In this document: piece by piece, positions 53,115 to 62,358 of the stretch | Numbering within the stretch: the first letter of the stretch is position 1 | Layout of the letters: each line of letters starts with the position of its first letter | Source: Desulfovibrio sp. Fe33 | Lineage (GTDB): Bacteria; Desulfobacterota; Desulfovibrionia; Desulfovibrionales; Desulfovibrionaceae | Direction of reading: 5' to 3' | Length of the DNA stretch: 64,000 nucleotides | Assembly (NCBI RefSeq): GCF_028532725.1 | Contig: NZ_JAQKGU010000002.1 | Location: forward strand, 62,001 to 126,000 | The notes under the pieces: model-generated | Database searches by the model: none | What the model saw: only the letters and a program-made list of their open reading frames with translations | Told to the model about the DNA's origin: nothing | Translations under genes and position numbers: made by a program

Positions 53115-54411
53115 CAAGTCCCTCCACCGCGCGTTTGAAGTCCGCGCCGCGTTCCGCCATGTTGGCGTACTGGTCGAAGGAGGATGTGGCGGGAGAGAGC
53201 AGGATCACGTCGCCGGGCGCGGCCAGTCCGGCCTGCCGTCTGACAGCCTGCCCAAGGGTTTCGTCCCAGCTCACGGGGAACCGCTTCTTCAGCTCCGGCT
53301 CCAAGATTTCGCGCGATCCGCCGAACAGGCCCACGGCCGCCACGCGGCCTTCGATGGCCTCGGCGAAAGCCTTCACGTCGCCGCCTTTCCAGACGCCGCC
53401 CATGAGGACGCGCACCGGACGTTCAAAGGCGTGCACCGCCGCCTGGACCGCATCCAAGGTGGTGGCCTTGGAGTCGTTGACGTAAAGCACGCCGTTCTTC
53501 TCGGCCACGGGCTCAATGCGGTGGGCCAGGGGCCGGAAGTCCCGGATGGCCTCGGCCGCTTCTTCTTCGGTGACGCCGAACAGGCTTACCGCCCGCCAGG
53601 CGGCTTCCACGTTGGAGCGGTTGTGCTCGCCCATGAGGTGCGGGGCCTCGAAACGTTCGGTCGGCCCGAACCACTCCACGCGCGCATCGGTGAAGGCGCG
53701 CCCGTCGAGCAGGGGATGCAGGGAATCGTGGAGCAGCGCCGTGTCGTCGGCCGTCATCCGGCTGAACATGTGGAGCTTGGCGTCCAGGTATTCGTCCATG
53801 TCCGCATGATAGTCCAGGTGGTTGGCGGAGAAATTCAGGAACAGGCCCACGTGGGGCTTGAACTTGCGGCAGTTCTGCAACTGGAAGCTGGAGACCTCAA
53901 GAATAATGATGTCGGCCGGTTCCATGTCCAGCAGGTATTCGCACAGGGGCACGCCGATGTTGCCGCCGGTGAAGACCTTGCGTCCCGCCTTTTTCAGGAT
54001 GGCGGAGATGAGCGTGGTGGTCGTGGTCTTGCCGTTGGAGCCGGTCACGGCGAGTATCGGGGCCTCAATGAACCAGGAGGCGAACTCCAGCTCGGAGAGC
54101 AGATTCTCGGGGGGCAGCCCTTCCAGGACCGGGGCCAGCTTGCGCACGGGCACGCCCGGGGAGAAGACCACGAGGTCCGCATCCGCGAAATGGGCCTTTT
54201 CGTGGGGGCCGGTGACGAGCTCCACCCTGTCCGCGAGCTTGCCGAGCTTGTCCGCGCCGATCTTTTCGTCGCGGTCGACCACCCGGACTTTAGCGCCGAG
54301 CGCGTCGAGCAGGCGTGCGGCGGCCAGACCGGACTTGCCGGTGCCGACAACAACGGCCTGTTTGTCTTTGAAGGCGGCGTCGCTGATGTGTTTTTGAACG
54401 ATGCGGTTCAT
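53107..54411 (-). CDS. murD: UDP-N-acetylmuramoylalanine-D-glutamate ligase
   Basis: A 434-residue Mur ligase adding D-Glu. N-terminal VVGTGKSGLAAARLL binds the nucleotide sugar, AVTGSNGKTTTTTLIS is the P-loop near residue 118, NFSANHLDYHADM and VNDSKATTLDA are the family blocks. It lies four bases after mraY and overlaps ftsW. Confidence 0.97.
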   Translation of the reverse strand: MNRIVQKHISDAAFKDKQAVVVGTGKSGLAAARLLDALGAKVRVVDRDEKIGADKLGKLADRVELVTGPHEKAHFADADLVVFSPGVPVRKLAPVLEGLPPENLLSELEFASWFIEAPILAVTGSNGKTTTTTLISAILKKAGRKVFTGGNIGVPLCEYLLDMEPADIIILEVSSFQLQNCRKFKPHVGLFLNFSANHLDYHADMDEYLDAKLHMFSRMTADDTALLHDSLHPLLDGRAFTDARVEWFGPTERFEAPHLMGEHNRSNVEAAWRAVSLFGVTEEEAAEAIRDFRPLAHRIEPVAEKNGVLYVNDSKATTLDAVQAAVHAFERPVRVLMGGVWKGGDVKAFAEAIEGRVAAVGLFGGSREILEPELKKRFPVSWDETLGQAVRRQAGLAAPGDVILLSPATSSFDQYANMAERGADFKRAVEGLDD

Positions 54412-54415
54412 GACG

Positions 54416-55492
54416 CTACCTCAGCTTCAGGGTGGACAGGGCCATGAGGGCCATGAGTATGGACAAGATCCAGAACCGCACGATGATCTTGGATTCGGGG
54501 ATGCCCTTGAGTTCGAAATGGTGGTGCAGGGGAGCCATCTTGAAGATGCGTTTGCCCCCGGTGAGCTTGAAATAGCCCACTTGAAGGATGACCGACAGGG
54601 TTTCGAAGACGAACACGCCGCCCACGATGGCCAGCAGCAGTTCCTGTTTGGCCAGCACGGCCACGAAGCCCAGCGCGCCGCCCAGGCCGAGGGACCCGAC
54701 GTCGCCCATGAAGACCTGCGCCGGATGGGCGTTGAACCACAGGAAGCCGAGCCCCGCGCCGACCATCGCGCCGCAGAAAACCGTGACCTCGCCGATGCCC
54801 TGGATGTTCTGGACCTGGAGGTATTCGGCCATGGTGGCGTGGCCCGAAACGTAGATGAATATGGCGAAGCAGGCCATGGCCACGACCATGGGGCCGATGG
54901 CCAGCCCGTCCAGGCCGTCGGTCAGGTTGACCGCGTTGCTCGCTCCGACCATCACCACCAGGGCGAACGGCAGGTAAAACCAGCCGAGGTCCGGGTTGAA
55001 GTTCTTGAAGAACGGCACGGACAGCCGGGTGGAGTAGGCCGGTTCGTTGATGAGCAGGGCGATGGCCGCCGAGGCGACCAGGCATTGCAGGGTGAACTTC
55101 GCTCCGGCGGAAAGCCCCTTGTTGCGCCGTTTGACGACCTTGATGTAGTCGTCCGTGAAGCCTATGGCGCTGAATCCGGCAAAGGCCAGCAGGGTCAGCC
55201 AGACGTAGATGTTGGTCAGGTCGGCCCAGAGCAGGGTGGACATCCCCACGGAGAAGAGGATCATGATTCCGCCCATGGTCGGGGTTCCCTGCTTGGCCTG
55301 GTGCTTGGGACCGTCCTCGCGGATGTACTGGCCGCATTTTATCCTGGTCAGCCAACGAATCATGGCCGGACCCAACAGGATGGACAGGATCAGGGCCGTC
55401 AGGAGCGCCCACACCGAGCGGAAGGTGATGTAGCGGAAGACGTTGAGGACGCCGACATCCGAGCTGAGCGGAACGAGCAGGTTGTAAATCAC
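54416..55492 (-). CDS. mraY: Phospho-MurNAc-pentapeptide transferase MraY
   Basis: A 358-residue inner-membrane enzyme making lipid I on undecaprenyl phosphate. About ten membrane helices; catalytic and substrate motifs [53 protein letters not shown] and APLHHHFEL. The start is GTG 55492, overlapping the murF stop (GTGA); the longer frame to 55615 is murF in another frame. Confidence 0.97.
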   Translation of the reverse strand: MIYNLLVPLSSDVGVLNVFRYITFRSVWALLTALILSILLGPAMIRWLTRIKCGQYIREDGPKHQAKQGTPTMGGIMILFSVGMSTLLWADLTNIYVWLTLLAFAGFSAIGFTDDYIKVVKRRNKGLSAGAKFTLQCLVASAAIALLINEPAYSTRLSVPFFKNFNPDLGWFYLPFALVVMVGASNAVNLTDGLDGLAIGPMVVAMACFAIFIYVSGHATMAEYLQVQNIQGIGEVTVFCGAMVGAGLGFLWFNAHPAQVFMGDVGSLGLGGALGFVAVLAKQELLLAIVGGVFVFETLSVILQVGYFKLTGGKRIFKMAPLHHHFELKGIPESKIIVRFWILSILMALMALSTLKLR

Positions 55493-56877
55493 TTTGCGCC
55501 TCCCTGGACTTCCGCGTTCAATTCCCGGCACAGGGCGTTGGCGAAGAGTTCCATCTTCAAGGATCGGGACCCTTTGACCAGGACCACGGCGCGGTCCAGT
55601 CCCAGGTCGCGCCAAGCCTCCAGAAATTCGTCGACATCGGCGATTTCGTGCGCCTTGCCGCCCAGGCCGCGTTCCACGTCGGCCCTGTGCTCGCCCTTGT
55701 AGAAGACCGCCGCCGGGGCTGCTTCGCCCGCGACGCGGCCGAGCTCTTCATGGCGCATGACGGTTTCGCCGCCGAGCTCGCGCATGTCGCCGAGGACCAG
55801 CACGAGGGGAAGCCCGCAGGCCATGCCCGCCGCGGTGCGGATGGCTTTGGCCGTGGAAAGGGGATTGGCGTTGTAGGTGTCGTCGATGACCGTGACGCCG
55901 CTGCCTATCTTGCAGCAGAACCGCTGGGGGTCGGCGGCCAGGGATTGCACGCCGTTGACGACGTCGTCGCGGGTCATGCCCAGGCAGTGGGCCGCAGCGG
56001 CCACGCAGGCCAGGTTCTCGGCGTAGTGCGTGCCGCAGAACGGAGCGGTCAGCTCGCCGTCGCCGTCGGGGGTGCGCAGCAGGTAGCGGCCCCGCCCGTC
56101 GGAGGTGGAGCCGAGGAAAACGGCGGAGAAATCGGTGTCCGCATCCTCCCTGCCGGAAAAGCCCACCGGGGCGTCCGTCAGTTCGAGGGCCGCGTTCCAC
56201 AGCAGGGGATAGTCCCTGCCGATGACCGCGCTGCCGCCCTGGCGCAGGTAGCGGAGCAGGGAGGTCTTGGCCTGGGCCACACCCGCTTCGTTGCCGAGTC
56301 CTTCCAGGTGGCCGGGGCCGACATTGGTGATGATGGCCAGGTCCGGGCTGGCAACCGGAGCCAGCTCTTCCATGTCTCCGCGTCGGGAGATGCCCAATTC
56401 CATGATCCACAGCTCCTGGTCCGCGGATGCCTTGAGCATGGACATGGGCAGGCCGATCTGGTTGTTGAAATTCCGGTAGTTTTTGGCCGTTGCGAAACGT
56501 TGCGAGGCCACGGCGTGGAGCATTTCCTTGACCGTGGTCTTGCCCGCCGTGCCGGTCACGGCCACGAGTTTGGCGCCGCAGGTGTCGCGCCAGCAGGCGG
56601 CGAGCCTGCCCAGGGCGGACACGGTGTCGCGGACCATGATGACCGGCGCGCCGATGTCGCCGATCATGCGCGAAGCCACCACGGCGCAGGCGCCCTTTGC
56701 GGCGGCCTTGGCGGCGAATTCATGCCCGTCGAAATTTTCGCCCGCGATGCAAAAGAAGAGGTCGCCGGATTCCACTGTGCGGGAGTCCGTCTTCACTTCG
56801 GTGACGACGGTCTCCTCAAAGCCCTCGTCGGCGGGTGCGCCGAGGCAGCGTGCGACTTCAGCCAGGGTCAGATTCAC
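55489..56877 (-). CDS. murF: UDP-MurNAc-tripeptide-D-alanyl-D-alanine ligase
   Basis: A 462-residue Mur ligase completing the pentapeptide with D-Ala-D-Ala. [17 protein letters not shown] is the N-terminal UDP-binding block, [14 protein letters not shown] is the P-loop near residue 110 with Ala replacing the usual Asn, and [11 protein letters not shown] is conserved. The start is GTG 56877, overlapping the murE stop in GTGA. No ddl gene is present in the cluster. Confidence 0.96.
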   Translation of the reverse strand: MNLTLAEVARCLGAPADEGFEETVVTEVKTDSRTVESGDLFFCIAGENFDGHEFAAKAAAKGACAVVASRMIGDIGAPVIMVRDTVSALGRLAACWRDTCGAKLVAVTGTAGKTTVKEMLHAVASQRFATAKNYRNFNNQIGLPMSMLKASADQELWIMELGISRRGDMEELAPVASPDLAIITNVGPGHLEGLGNEAGVAQAKTSLLRYLRQGGSAVIGRDYPLLWNAALELTDAPVGFSGREDADTDFSAVFLGSTSDGRGRYLLRTPDGDGELTAPFCGTHYAENLACVAAAAHCLGMTRDDVVNGVQSLAADPQRFCCKIGSGVTVIDDTYNANPLSTAKAIRTAAGMACGLPLVLVLGDMRELGGETVMRHEELGRVAGEAAPAAVFYKGEHRADVERGLGGKAHEIADVDEFLEAWRDLGLDRAVVLVKGSRSLKMELFANALCRELNAEVQGGAK

Positions 56878-58334
56878 GAATATACTTCCTCGATGGCTTT
56901 GAGCGCGGCTTCCTTGTCCGAGAAGTGGCGCTTTGTGGTGCCGATGATCTGGTAATCTTCATGGCCCTTGCCCGCGATGAGCAGGGCGTCGCCCGGTTCC
57001 ATTTCAGCCACCGCCATCTTGATGGCCTCGGCCCGGTCGGGATTTTCCATTACGTGTTTGGCCTCGGCCAGGCCGGGGCGTGCGTCGTCCATGATGGCCG
57101 TCGGGTCCTCGGTGCGGGGGTTGTCCGAGGTGAGCACGGCCACGTTGGCGTAGCGTGCGGCGGATTGCGCCATGAGCGGGCGCTTGGTCCTGTCGCGGTC
57201 GCCGCCGCAGCCGAACACGGTGATGAGCCGCGTGAAATCCAGTTCCTTGAGGGTCCGCTGCACGTTTTCGAGGGCGTCCGGGGTGTGGGCGTAGTCCACG
57301 AAGATGTCCAGGTTCCTGTCGTTCATGACCCGCTCCAGGCGGCCGGGCACTCCGGGGAACGTGGCGAGCTTGCGCATGTCCTTGCCGCTCAGGCCGAGCT
57401 GAAGGCCGACGGCCTGCGCGGCCAGCAGGTTCAGGGCATTGAAGGAGCCGACCAGCGGGGACTTGACCACCCAGGTCTTGTTCTTCCAGGAAGTTTCGAT
57501 CTCCATGCCCTGGCCGGTCATGGACAGGATGCGGCCTCTGAGCAGGGGCTTGTCGCCGACCTCGGAGGGCTCGCCGATGCCGTAGCCGACGCCGTTGTCG
57601 CAGTCGGCCAGGAGCCTTCGGCCGTAGGGGTCGTCGAAGTTGATGACCGCGGCCTTGTTCAGGCGCGGATATTCTGCGAAAAGCTTGGCCTTGGCCCGGA
57701 AATACGTCTCCATGTCGCCGTGGTAGTCCAGGTGGTCCTGGGTCAGGTTGGTGAACACGGCGGCGTCGAAGTCCAGCCCCGCGACGCGGTACTGGTCCAG
57801 GGCGTGGGAGGAGACTTCCATGACTGCCACGTCCACGTCCGCCTTCTTCATGTTGAAGAGCAGCTCGTGGATCATCCAGCAGTCCGGCGTGGTCAGGGGC
57901 GCGTCCATGGTGAAGCCGGGCCAGCGGTAGTTGACCGTGCCGAGCACGCCCACCTTGAGGCCGCTCGACGCCAGCAGGTGCTCGATGATGTAGGAGGTGG
58001 TAGTTTTGCCGTTCGTTCCGGTGACGGCCACCAGCTTGAGGTCGCGGTCGAGGAGGTGGAAGTAGGCGCGGGCCAGTTCGCCCAAGGCGATGGCGGGATT
58101 TTCCACATACACGGCCACGGCCCTATCTTCCACCACGGGCGCGACCAGGTCGCGGGCCGCTTCGGGGGCCACCACGTAACGCGCGCCGTTGTTCAGCGCG
58201 TCGGGAATGTAGTCCACGCCGCGCACCTTCGCGCCGGGCATGGCCACGAAGCATTCGCCGTCCTGGAGCTTGCGCGAATCGGTGCGCACCACCAGTCCTT
58301 TTTTCACCTTGTCCAACAGGGATTCGAAATCCAT
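56874..58334 (-). CDS. murE: UDP-MurNAc-tripeptide synthetase MurE, meso-DAP type
   Basis: A 486-residue Mur ligase adding the third residue. TDSRKLQDGECFVAMPGA starts the UDP domain, VTGTNGKTTTSYII is the P-loop, DYAHTPDALEN is conserved, and SDNPRTEDPT holds DNPR, the signature of meso-diaminopimelate specificity. Two starts are possible: ATG 58334 matches the family N-terminus (MDFESLLDKV) but has a weak site; ATG 58388 has AAGGAGG 6 bases ahead, inside ftsI, and would add 18 residues and overlap ftsI by 29 bases. I list the former. Confidence 0.95.
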   Translation of the reverse strand: MDFESLLDKVKKGLVVRTDSRKLQDGECFVAMPGAKVRGVDYIPDALNNGARYVVAPEAARDLVAPVVEDRAVAVYVENPAIALGELARAYFHLLDRDLKLVAVTGTNGKTTTSYIIEHLLASSGLKVGVLGTVNYRWPGFTMDAPLTTPDCWMIHELLFNMKKADVDVAVMEVSSHALDQYRVAGLDFDAAVFTNLTQDHLDYHGDMETYFRAKAKLFAEYPRLNKAAVINFDDPYGRRLLADCDNGVGYGIGEPSEVGDKPLLRGRILSMTGQGMEIETSWKNKTWVVKSPLVGSFNALNLLAAQAVGLQLGLSGKDMRKLATFPGVPGRLERVMNDRNLDIFVDYAHTPDALENVQRTLKELDFTRLITVFGCGGDRDRTKRPLMAQSAARYANVAVLTSDNPRTEDPTAIMDDARPGLAEAKHVMENPDRAEAIKMAVAEMEPGDALLIAGKGHEDYQIIGTTKRHFSDKEAALKAIEEVYS

Positions 58335-58359
58335 GACGCCCCGTACCTTTTCCTTTTCG

Positions 58360-60321
58360 CTATGAGAGCCAGAGAACAAAAACATCATCCGCCCCCTCCT
58401 TGGTTCGGTTGCCGGGCCAGGGCTGCCCCGCGGGCGGCTCCTGACGCGTGACCGTCATCCCATGTCCCTTGAGCACGGGAACGATTCCCATTCCCGCCAG
58501 GGTCTCCAACGCCCTGCGCACGGGAAGCCCCCTCATGTCGGGGACCCGGTCCTTGACGGCCGTGGCCACGGGCATGGGCACGGCCTTATCCAGCGGCGCG
58601 CCGGACAGGTCGGATGCGGGTTCGCTCACCGTTGCTTCGGCGTGCAGGGTCTCGGACAACTGGCCGTGGTAGGCCAGGGTGCGCACCGTCACCTCGCGGC
58701 AGACCGGAGCGGCGACCATGGAGCCGTATGGGGACTTCTGCGGTTCGTCGATCATGGTGATGACCAGCAACTCGGGTTTCTCGGCGGGAACCAGAGCCAC
58801 GAAGGAAGAAAGATATTGGTCGCCGTAGCCGCCATTTTTGGAGGCCTTCTGCGCGGTGCCGGTCTTGCCCGCCATGGTGATGCCCTCGATGCGCGCGCTG
58901 CGGCCGGTGCCGTCTTCCTGGACCACTTCCTCCATCATCTTCAGGACGGCGGCGGCGGTCTCGGGGCTGAACACCTGGATGGAGGCGTTCCGGCGCATGT
59001 GCTCGGGAACCAGGATGAGATTCAGGTCCTTGGTGGCGCCCTGGTTGGCCAGGCAGAGGAAGCCCTTGGCCAACTGCACGGCGGTCACGCCGATGGACTG
59101 GCCGAAGCTGATGGCGGCGAGGTCCACGGAGGTCCAGGACCCCGGAGAACGAAGGATGCCCACGGCCTCGCCGGGCATTCCGAGATCGGTTTTTTCGCCG
59201 AAGCCCAGCTTGGTAAGGTAGTCGTAGTAAACGCCGGAGCCCAGCTCCATGCCGATCTTGGCCGAGCCGATGTTGGACGAGTAGCGCAGCACCTTGTGGG
59301 CGGGGAGCCATTTGGCGGGGTGGGTGTCCCGGATGACCTTGTTGGCCACCCGCCAGCGGCCGTTTTCGCAGTCGATGAGCGTGTCGGAGGAGATCAGGCC
59401 TTCCTGGATGGCGGCGGCGAAGAGCAGCGGCTTCATGGTCGAGCCGGGCTCGTAGATATCGGTCAGGGGGCGCAGCCTGCGCTGGGCAGGGTTGGACGAG
59501 CGCACCGTGTTCGGGTTGAAGAACGGGTCGCTGGCCATGGCCAGGATGTCGCCGGACGCGACGTCCACCACCAGGACGATGCCGGCGCGGGCGTCGTATT
59601 TGGCGATGGAGTTGGCGAGGGCCTGTTCGGCCGCGTGCTGGATGTGGGTGTCGATGGTCAGACGGACGTCCTTGCCGTTGACGTCGATCTCCCGGCCGTG
59701 GGCGTCGAGATAGAGCCTTCTGCCCGTGGCGTCGCGCTGGACCACGAACTCGGCCTTGCTCGGAGAGAGCAGCTTGTCGAAGAGATGTTCGACGCCTTCG
59801 CGGCCGCGGCCGTCGATATCTGTGAAGCCGAGCAGTTGCCCGGCCAGATGCCCGTTGGGGTAGATGCGGGAATGCTCCGTGGTCAGACGGACGCCCCGGA
59901 GGTCCGCCCTGTTCAGGGCGGCGGCTTCGCGGTCCGTGACCTGCCGCTTAATCCAGACGAATTTCTTGCGGGACTTGAGCTTGCGGTAGACGTCGCGGCG
60001 GGGAAGCTTGAGGTCGCGGGAAAGGACGTCGCAGGCCACGTCGAGATTGTCGATCTCGTGGGGACGAGCGAATACGGACTGGGCTTCCACGGAAGTAGCC
60101 AGCATCTCGCCGTTGCGGTCGAGAATGCGGCCCCGCTCGCCGTATTCGTATTCGGCGGCCAGGCTCTGCCTGGAGGCCTGCTCGGCCAGAGCGTCGCCCT
60201 CATGGAGCTGCACCCAGCCTGTGCGGACCCACAGAGCAGCGAGCGCAATCGAGAAGAGGGCCATGACGAACCCCATCTTGATCCCGCTGTGATCCGTGCG
60301 CCTTGTATTGTCCTTTGCCAT
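58360..60321 (-). CDS. ftsI: Penicillin-binding protein, FtsI type with PASTA domain
   Basis: A 653-residue class B PBP (septal transpeptidase). Short cytoplasmic start, membrane helix (about 16-34), dimerisation domain with RGRILDRNGEMLA, transpeptidase domain with Ser294 in GSTMKP (SxxK), YSSN (SxN) and KTGTAQ near residue 486, and a single C-terminal PASTA domain (about 588-650, VPDMRGLPVRRALETLAG). PASTA domains are usual in Gram-positive PBPs and occur in deltaproteobacterial FtsI; they bind muropeptide or assist divisome contacts. It lies 52 bases after ftsL. Confidence 0.95.
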   Translation of the reverse strand: MAKDNTRRTDHSGIKMGFVMALFSIALAALWVRTGWVQLHEGDALAEQASRQSLAAEYEYGERGRILDRNGEMLATSVEAQSVFARPHEIDNLDVACDVLSRDLKLPRRDVYRKLKSRKKFVWIKRQVTDREAAALNRADLRGVRLTTEHSRIYPNGHLAGQLLGFTDIDGRGREGVEHLFDKLLSPSKAEFVVQRDATGRRLYLDAHGREIDVNGKDVRLTIDTHIQHAAEQALANSIAKYDARAGIVLVVDVASGDILAMASDPFFNPNTVRSSNPAQRRLRPLTDIYEPGSTMKPLLFAAAIQEGLISSDTLIDCENGRWRVANKVIRDTHPAKWLPAHKVLRYSSNIGSAKIGMELGSGVYYDYLTKLGFGEKTDLGMPGEAVGILRSPGSWTSVDLAAISFGQSIGVTAVQLAKGFLCLANQGATKDLNLILVPEHMRRNASIQVFSPETAAAVLKMMEEVVQEDGTGRSARIEGITMAGKTGTAQKASKNGGYGDQYLSSFVALVPAEKPELLVITMIDEPQKSPYGSMVAAPVCREVTVRTLAYHGQLSETLHAEATVSEPASDLSGAPLDKAVPMPVATAVKDRVPDMRGLPVRRALETLAGMGIVPVLKGHGMTVTRQEPPAGQPWPGNRTKEGADDVFVLWLS

Positions 60322-60373
60322 CGTATTCCCTGTTTCCCACTATGGCGGCGCGTTGTATGGCTCAAGCGCGCCG

Positions 60374-60655
60374 CTATTGCGAGGCGATGCGCCGTATCTG
60401 GCCCGGCGCCGCAACTTCCAGGCCAAGCTGGCCCGCGAGCTTTTTGAGCCTGTAAGGCGAAACCAGGTTGTTCCTCTCAACCGTCAGCTTCGCGGCCAGA
60501 TCCTCTTTCCGGCCCAGGCTTTGCTCCATCCGGCGCAGGTCGTACGCCAGATCCATGCGCTCAATGTTCAACCAAACCGCTCCCAGACCGAGGAACAACG
60601 CCATGCCCAACAGGCCCAGCACCATCCAAAGCAGTGTCTTGTCGGTCTTGCTCAT
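60374..60655 (-). CDS. ftsL: Cell division protein FtsL
   Basis: A 93-residue bitopic protein: short cytoplasmic start, membrane helix (about 8-29), then a coiled coil (IERMDLAYDLRRMEQSLGRKE onward, in heptads) and a conserved leucine-rich end. It bridges FtsQ/FtsB and FtsI/FtsW. Sequence alone is weak as always for FtsL; size, topology and position between rsmH and ftsI decide. ATG 60655 overlaps the rsmH stop (ATGA). Confidence 0.88.
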   Translation of the reverse strand: MSKTDKTLLWMVLGLLGMALFLGLGAVWLNIERMDLAYDLRRMEQSLGRKEDLAAKLTVERNNLVSPYRLKKLAGQLGLEVAAPGQIRRIASQ

Positions 60656-61632
60656 GCTTGCTCTCCGTCGGGTCCGAGTTTCTCCGCCACCCGGAGCTTG
60701 GCGCTCCTGGCCCGGGGATTCGCGTCCCGTTCAGCCTGCGAGGCGATCATCGGCTTCTTCGTCAACACTTTCATCTCGGGCACGCCTCCGCAGGTGCAGT
60801 GGAGCTGATGCGGGGGACATTTGCACCCCTTGGCGGCATCCCGGAATGCGTATTTCACCGCCCTGTCCTCAAGGGAGTGAAACGAAATTATGGCCAGCCT
60901 CGCCCCCGGTTTCAGACGTCCGATTATGGTCGAAAGATATTGTTCAAGTTCCTCAAGTTCCCTGTTGACCGCTATACGCAGTCCCTGGAAGGTCCGGGTC
61001 GCCGGATGATTGCGCGCCGTATGCCGCATCTTGGGCGGGTAGGCGAGCCGCACGATCTCGGCCAGTTGGAGCGTCCTCGTGATCGCCTTTTCTTCCCGCG
61101 CCTTCAGTATTGCCGACGCGATCTTTCCGGCCAGGGGGTCTTCCCCGTACACCCGTATGATCCGCGCCAACTCCCCGTGTTTCAGCGTGTTCACGAGATC
61201 CTCGGCCGACGGGCCGGAATCCGGGTCCATGCGCATGTCCAGCGGGCCGTCGTGGATGAAGCTGAATCCTCTTTCAGCCTCGTCCAACTGCATGGATGAA
61301 ACGCCGAGGTCCAAAACAGCGCCGTCCACCGTGTCCCACCCGGCCTCGTCCAAGGCTTCCTCAAACCTGGAAAAGGGCAGGTGGAAAAGGTGCGTCCGGC
61401 CGTCGAACGCCTTCAGGCGTTCGGTCGCGAGGGCAAGCGCCTCCGCGTCCCGGTCGAGCCCGACGAGTTCGGCTCCTTCGCCCGCCGCCTCCATGAGCGC
61501 CAGGCTGTGGCCGCCCATGCCCAGCGTGCCGTCCATGTAGCGGCCGCCCGGGCGGGGGTTGATCCACCGAACCACTTCCTGCAAAAGAACAGTCGTGTGG
61601 AGCGAGGCGGGGCTGACTTCTCCCGGTTTCAT
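60652..61632 (-). CDS. rsmH: 16S rRNA (cytosine-1402-N4)-methyltransferase
   Basis: A 326-residue SAM-dependent methyltransferase modifying C1402 in the 16S rRNA decoding centre. HTTVLLQEVVRWI opens the protein, DGTLGMGGHSLALM is the SAM loop, GAVLDLGVSSMQLDEAERGFS and ISFHSLEDRAVK are family blocks. It begins directly after mraZ (start 61632, mraZ stop ends at 61633) and overlaps ftsL. Confidence 0.97.
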   Translation of the reverse strand: MKPGEVSPASLHTTVLLQEVVRWINPRPGGRYMDGTLGMGGHSLALMEAAGEGAELVGLDRDAEALALATERLKAFDGRTHLFHLPFSRFEEALDEAGWDTVDGAVLDLGVSSMQLDEAERGFSFIHDGPLDMRMDPDSGPSAEDLVNTLKHGELARIIRVYGEDPLAGKIASAILKAREEKAITRTLQLAEIVRLAYPPKMRHTARNHPATRTFQGLRIAVNRELEELEQYLSTIIGRLKPGARLAIISFHSLEDRAVKYAFRDAAKGCKCPPHQLHCTCGGVPEMKVLTKKPMIASQAERDANPRARSAKLRVAEKLGPDGEQA

Positions 61633-62079
61633 CTAGAACGGCAGGGAGACGTTGTTTTCCGCCAGCTCGGAGGACACGTCGTTATCCTCTTCGAGCAGGG
61701 CTTCGAAAGCTTCTGCGGACCAGATCTCGAATCGTCTGCCCGCGCCCATCACCACGACATCCTTGTCCAGCTTGCCGGACTTGCGCAGATGCGCGGGAAT
61801 GGCGATGCGCCCTTGCTTGCCAACCGGGGTCACGGTGTATCCCAAGTTCAGCAGCCGGATGGTGTTCTGCATCGCGCGGCTGGGGACGCGAATGCTTTCC
61901 AGTTCGCTTATGAGTTCATCCCACTGTTTTGGAGTAATGCCGATGACATGCTTATCGTAGATGGTCAGCACCATGACCCCGTCCGGCAATTCGGCGTGGA
62001 TCTCGTCCCGGAACTCGGGCGGCAGGATAAGCCGACCTTTGTCGTCCAGGCTTCTATGTGCGTGACCTCTGAATCTCAT
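61633..62079 (-). CDS. mraZ: Transcriptional regulator MraZ
   Basis: A 148-residue DNA-binding protein with two SpoVT-AbrB half-domains, each with a DxxxR-type motif: DDKGRLILPPEFR and VGKQGRIAIPAHLR. It forms a ring that binds tandem repeats in its own promoter and represses or tunes the dcw cluster; a fitting repeat array lies at 62101-62150. Two consecutive ATG codons (62082, 62079) are possible; an upstream in-frame GTG at 62109 lies inside the repeat array and is unlikely. It is first in a 15-gene run that ends with ftsZ. Confidence 0.95.
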   Translation of the reverse strand: MRFRGHAHRSLDDKGRLILPPEFRDEIHAELPDGVMVLTIYDKHVIGITPKQWDELISELESIRVPSRAMQNTIRLLNLGYTVTPVGKQGRIAIPAHLRKSGKLDKDVVVMGAGRRFEIWSAEAFEALLEEDNDVSSELAENNVSLPF

Positions 62080-62100
62080 CATATCCCCCGGAAAACCATC

Positions 62101-62150
62101 TTGCTCCACATCTTTACACTATGTCTACACTAATTTCCACTTATTCCCAC
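62101..62150 (-). promoter_or_regulatory. MraZ-box array upstream of mraZ
   Basis: On the minus strand GTG[GT] recurs at 62150, 62140, 62130, 62119 and 62109, that is with spacings of 10, 10, 11 and 10 bases: GTGGGAATAA, GTGGAAATTA, GTGTAGACAT, GTGTAAAGA, GTGGAGCAA. The first repeat has the GTGGGAA seen in known MraZ sites, which also recur with a 10-base period in some bacteria. Five repeats on one face of the helix fit the MraZ ring. A TTGACT (62178-62173) lies upstream as a possible -35, with only a weak -10. Confidence 0.7.
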
Positions 62151-62358
62151 CTCTGCGCGAAAATCCCGGGAAAGTCAACCGCCACAACGGGAATTGATCG
62201 CCAAAATTCACCGAGTTTAATTGATTTTTTCGAGTGCTGAGCCTAGACTTTCACCAATCTGGAACGAGGGCCTGCGGCAATTGTTCTGTAAATTCAAAAT
62301 ACAAGATGAGCTTCGGCTAAAGCGCCCGGCTGGCGCGGAGCGGAGCTGGGAGGCTGTC

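Noticed and set aside
58462-60447. Open frame of 661 codons opposite ftsI
   Set aside because: Shadow of the penicillin-binding protein gene.
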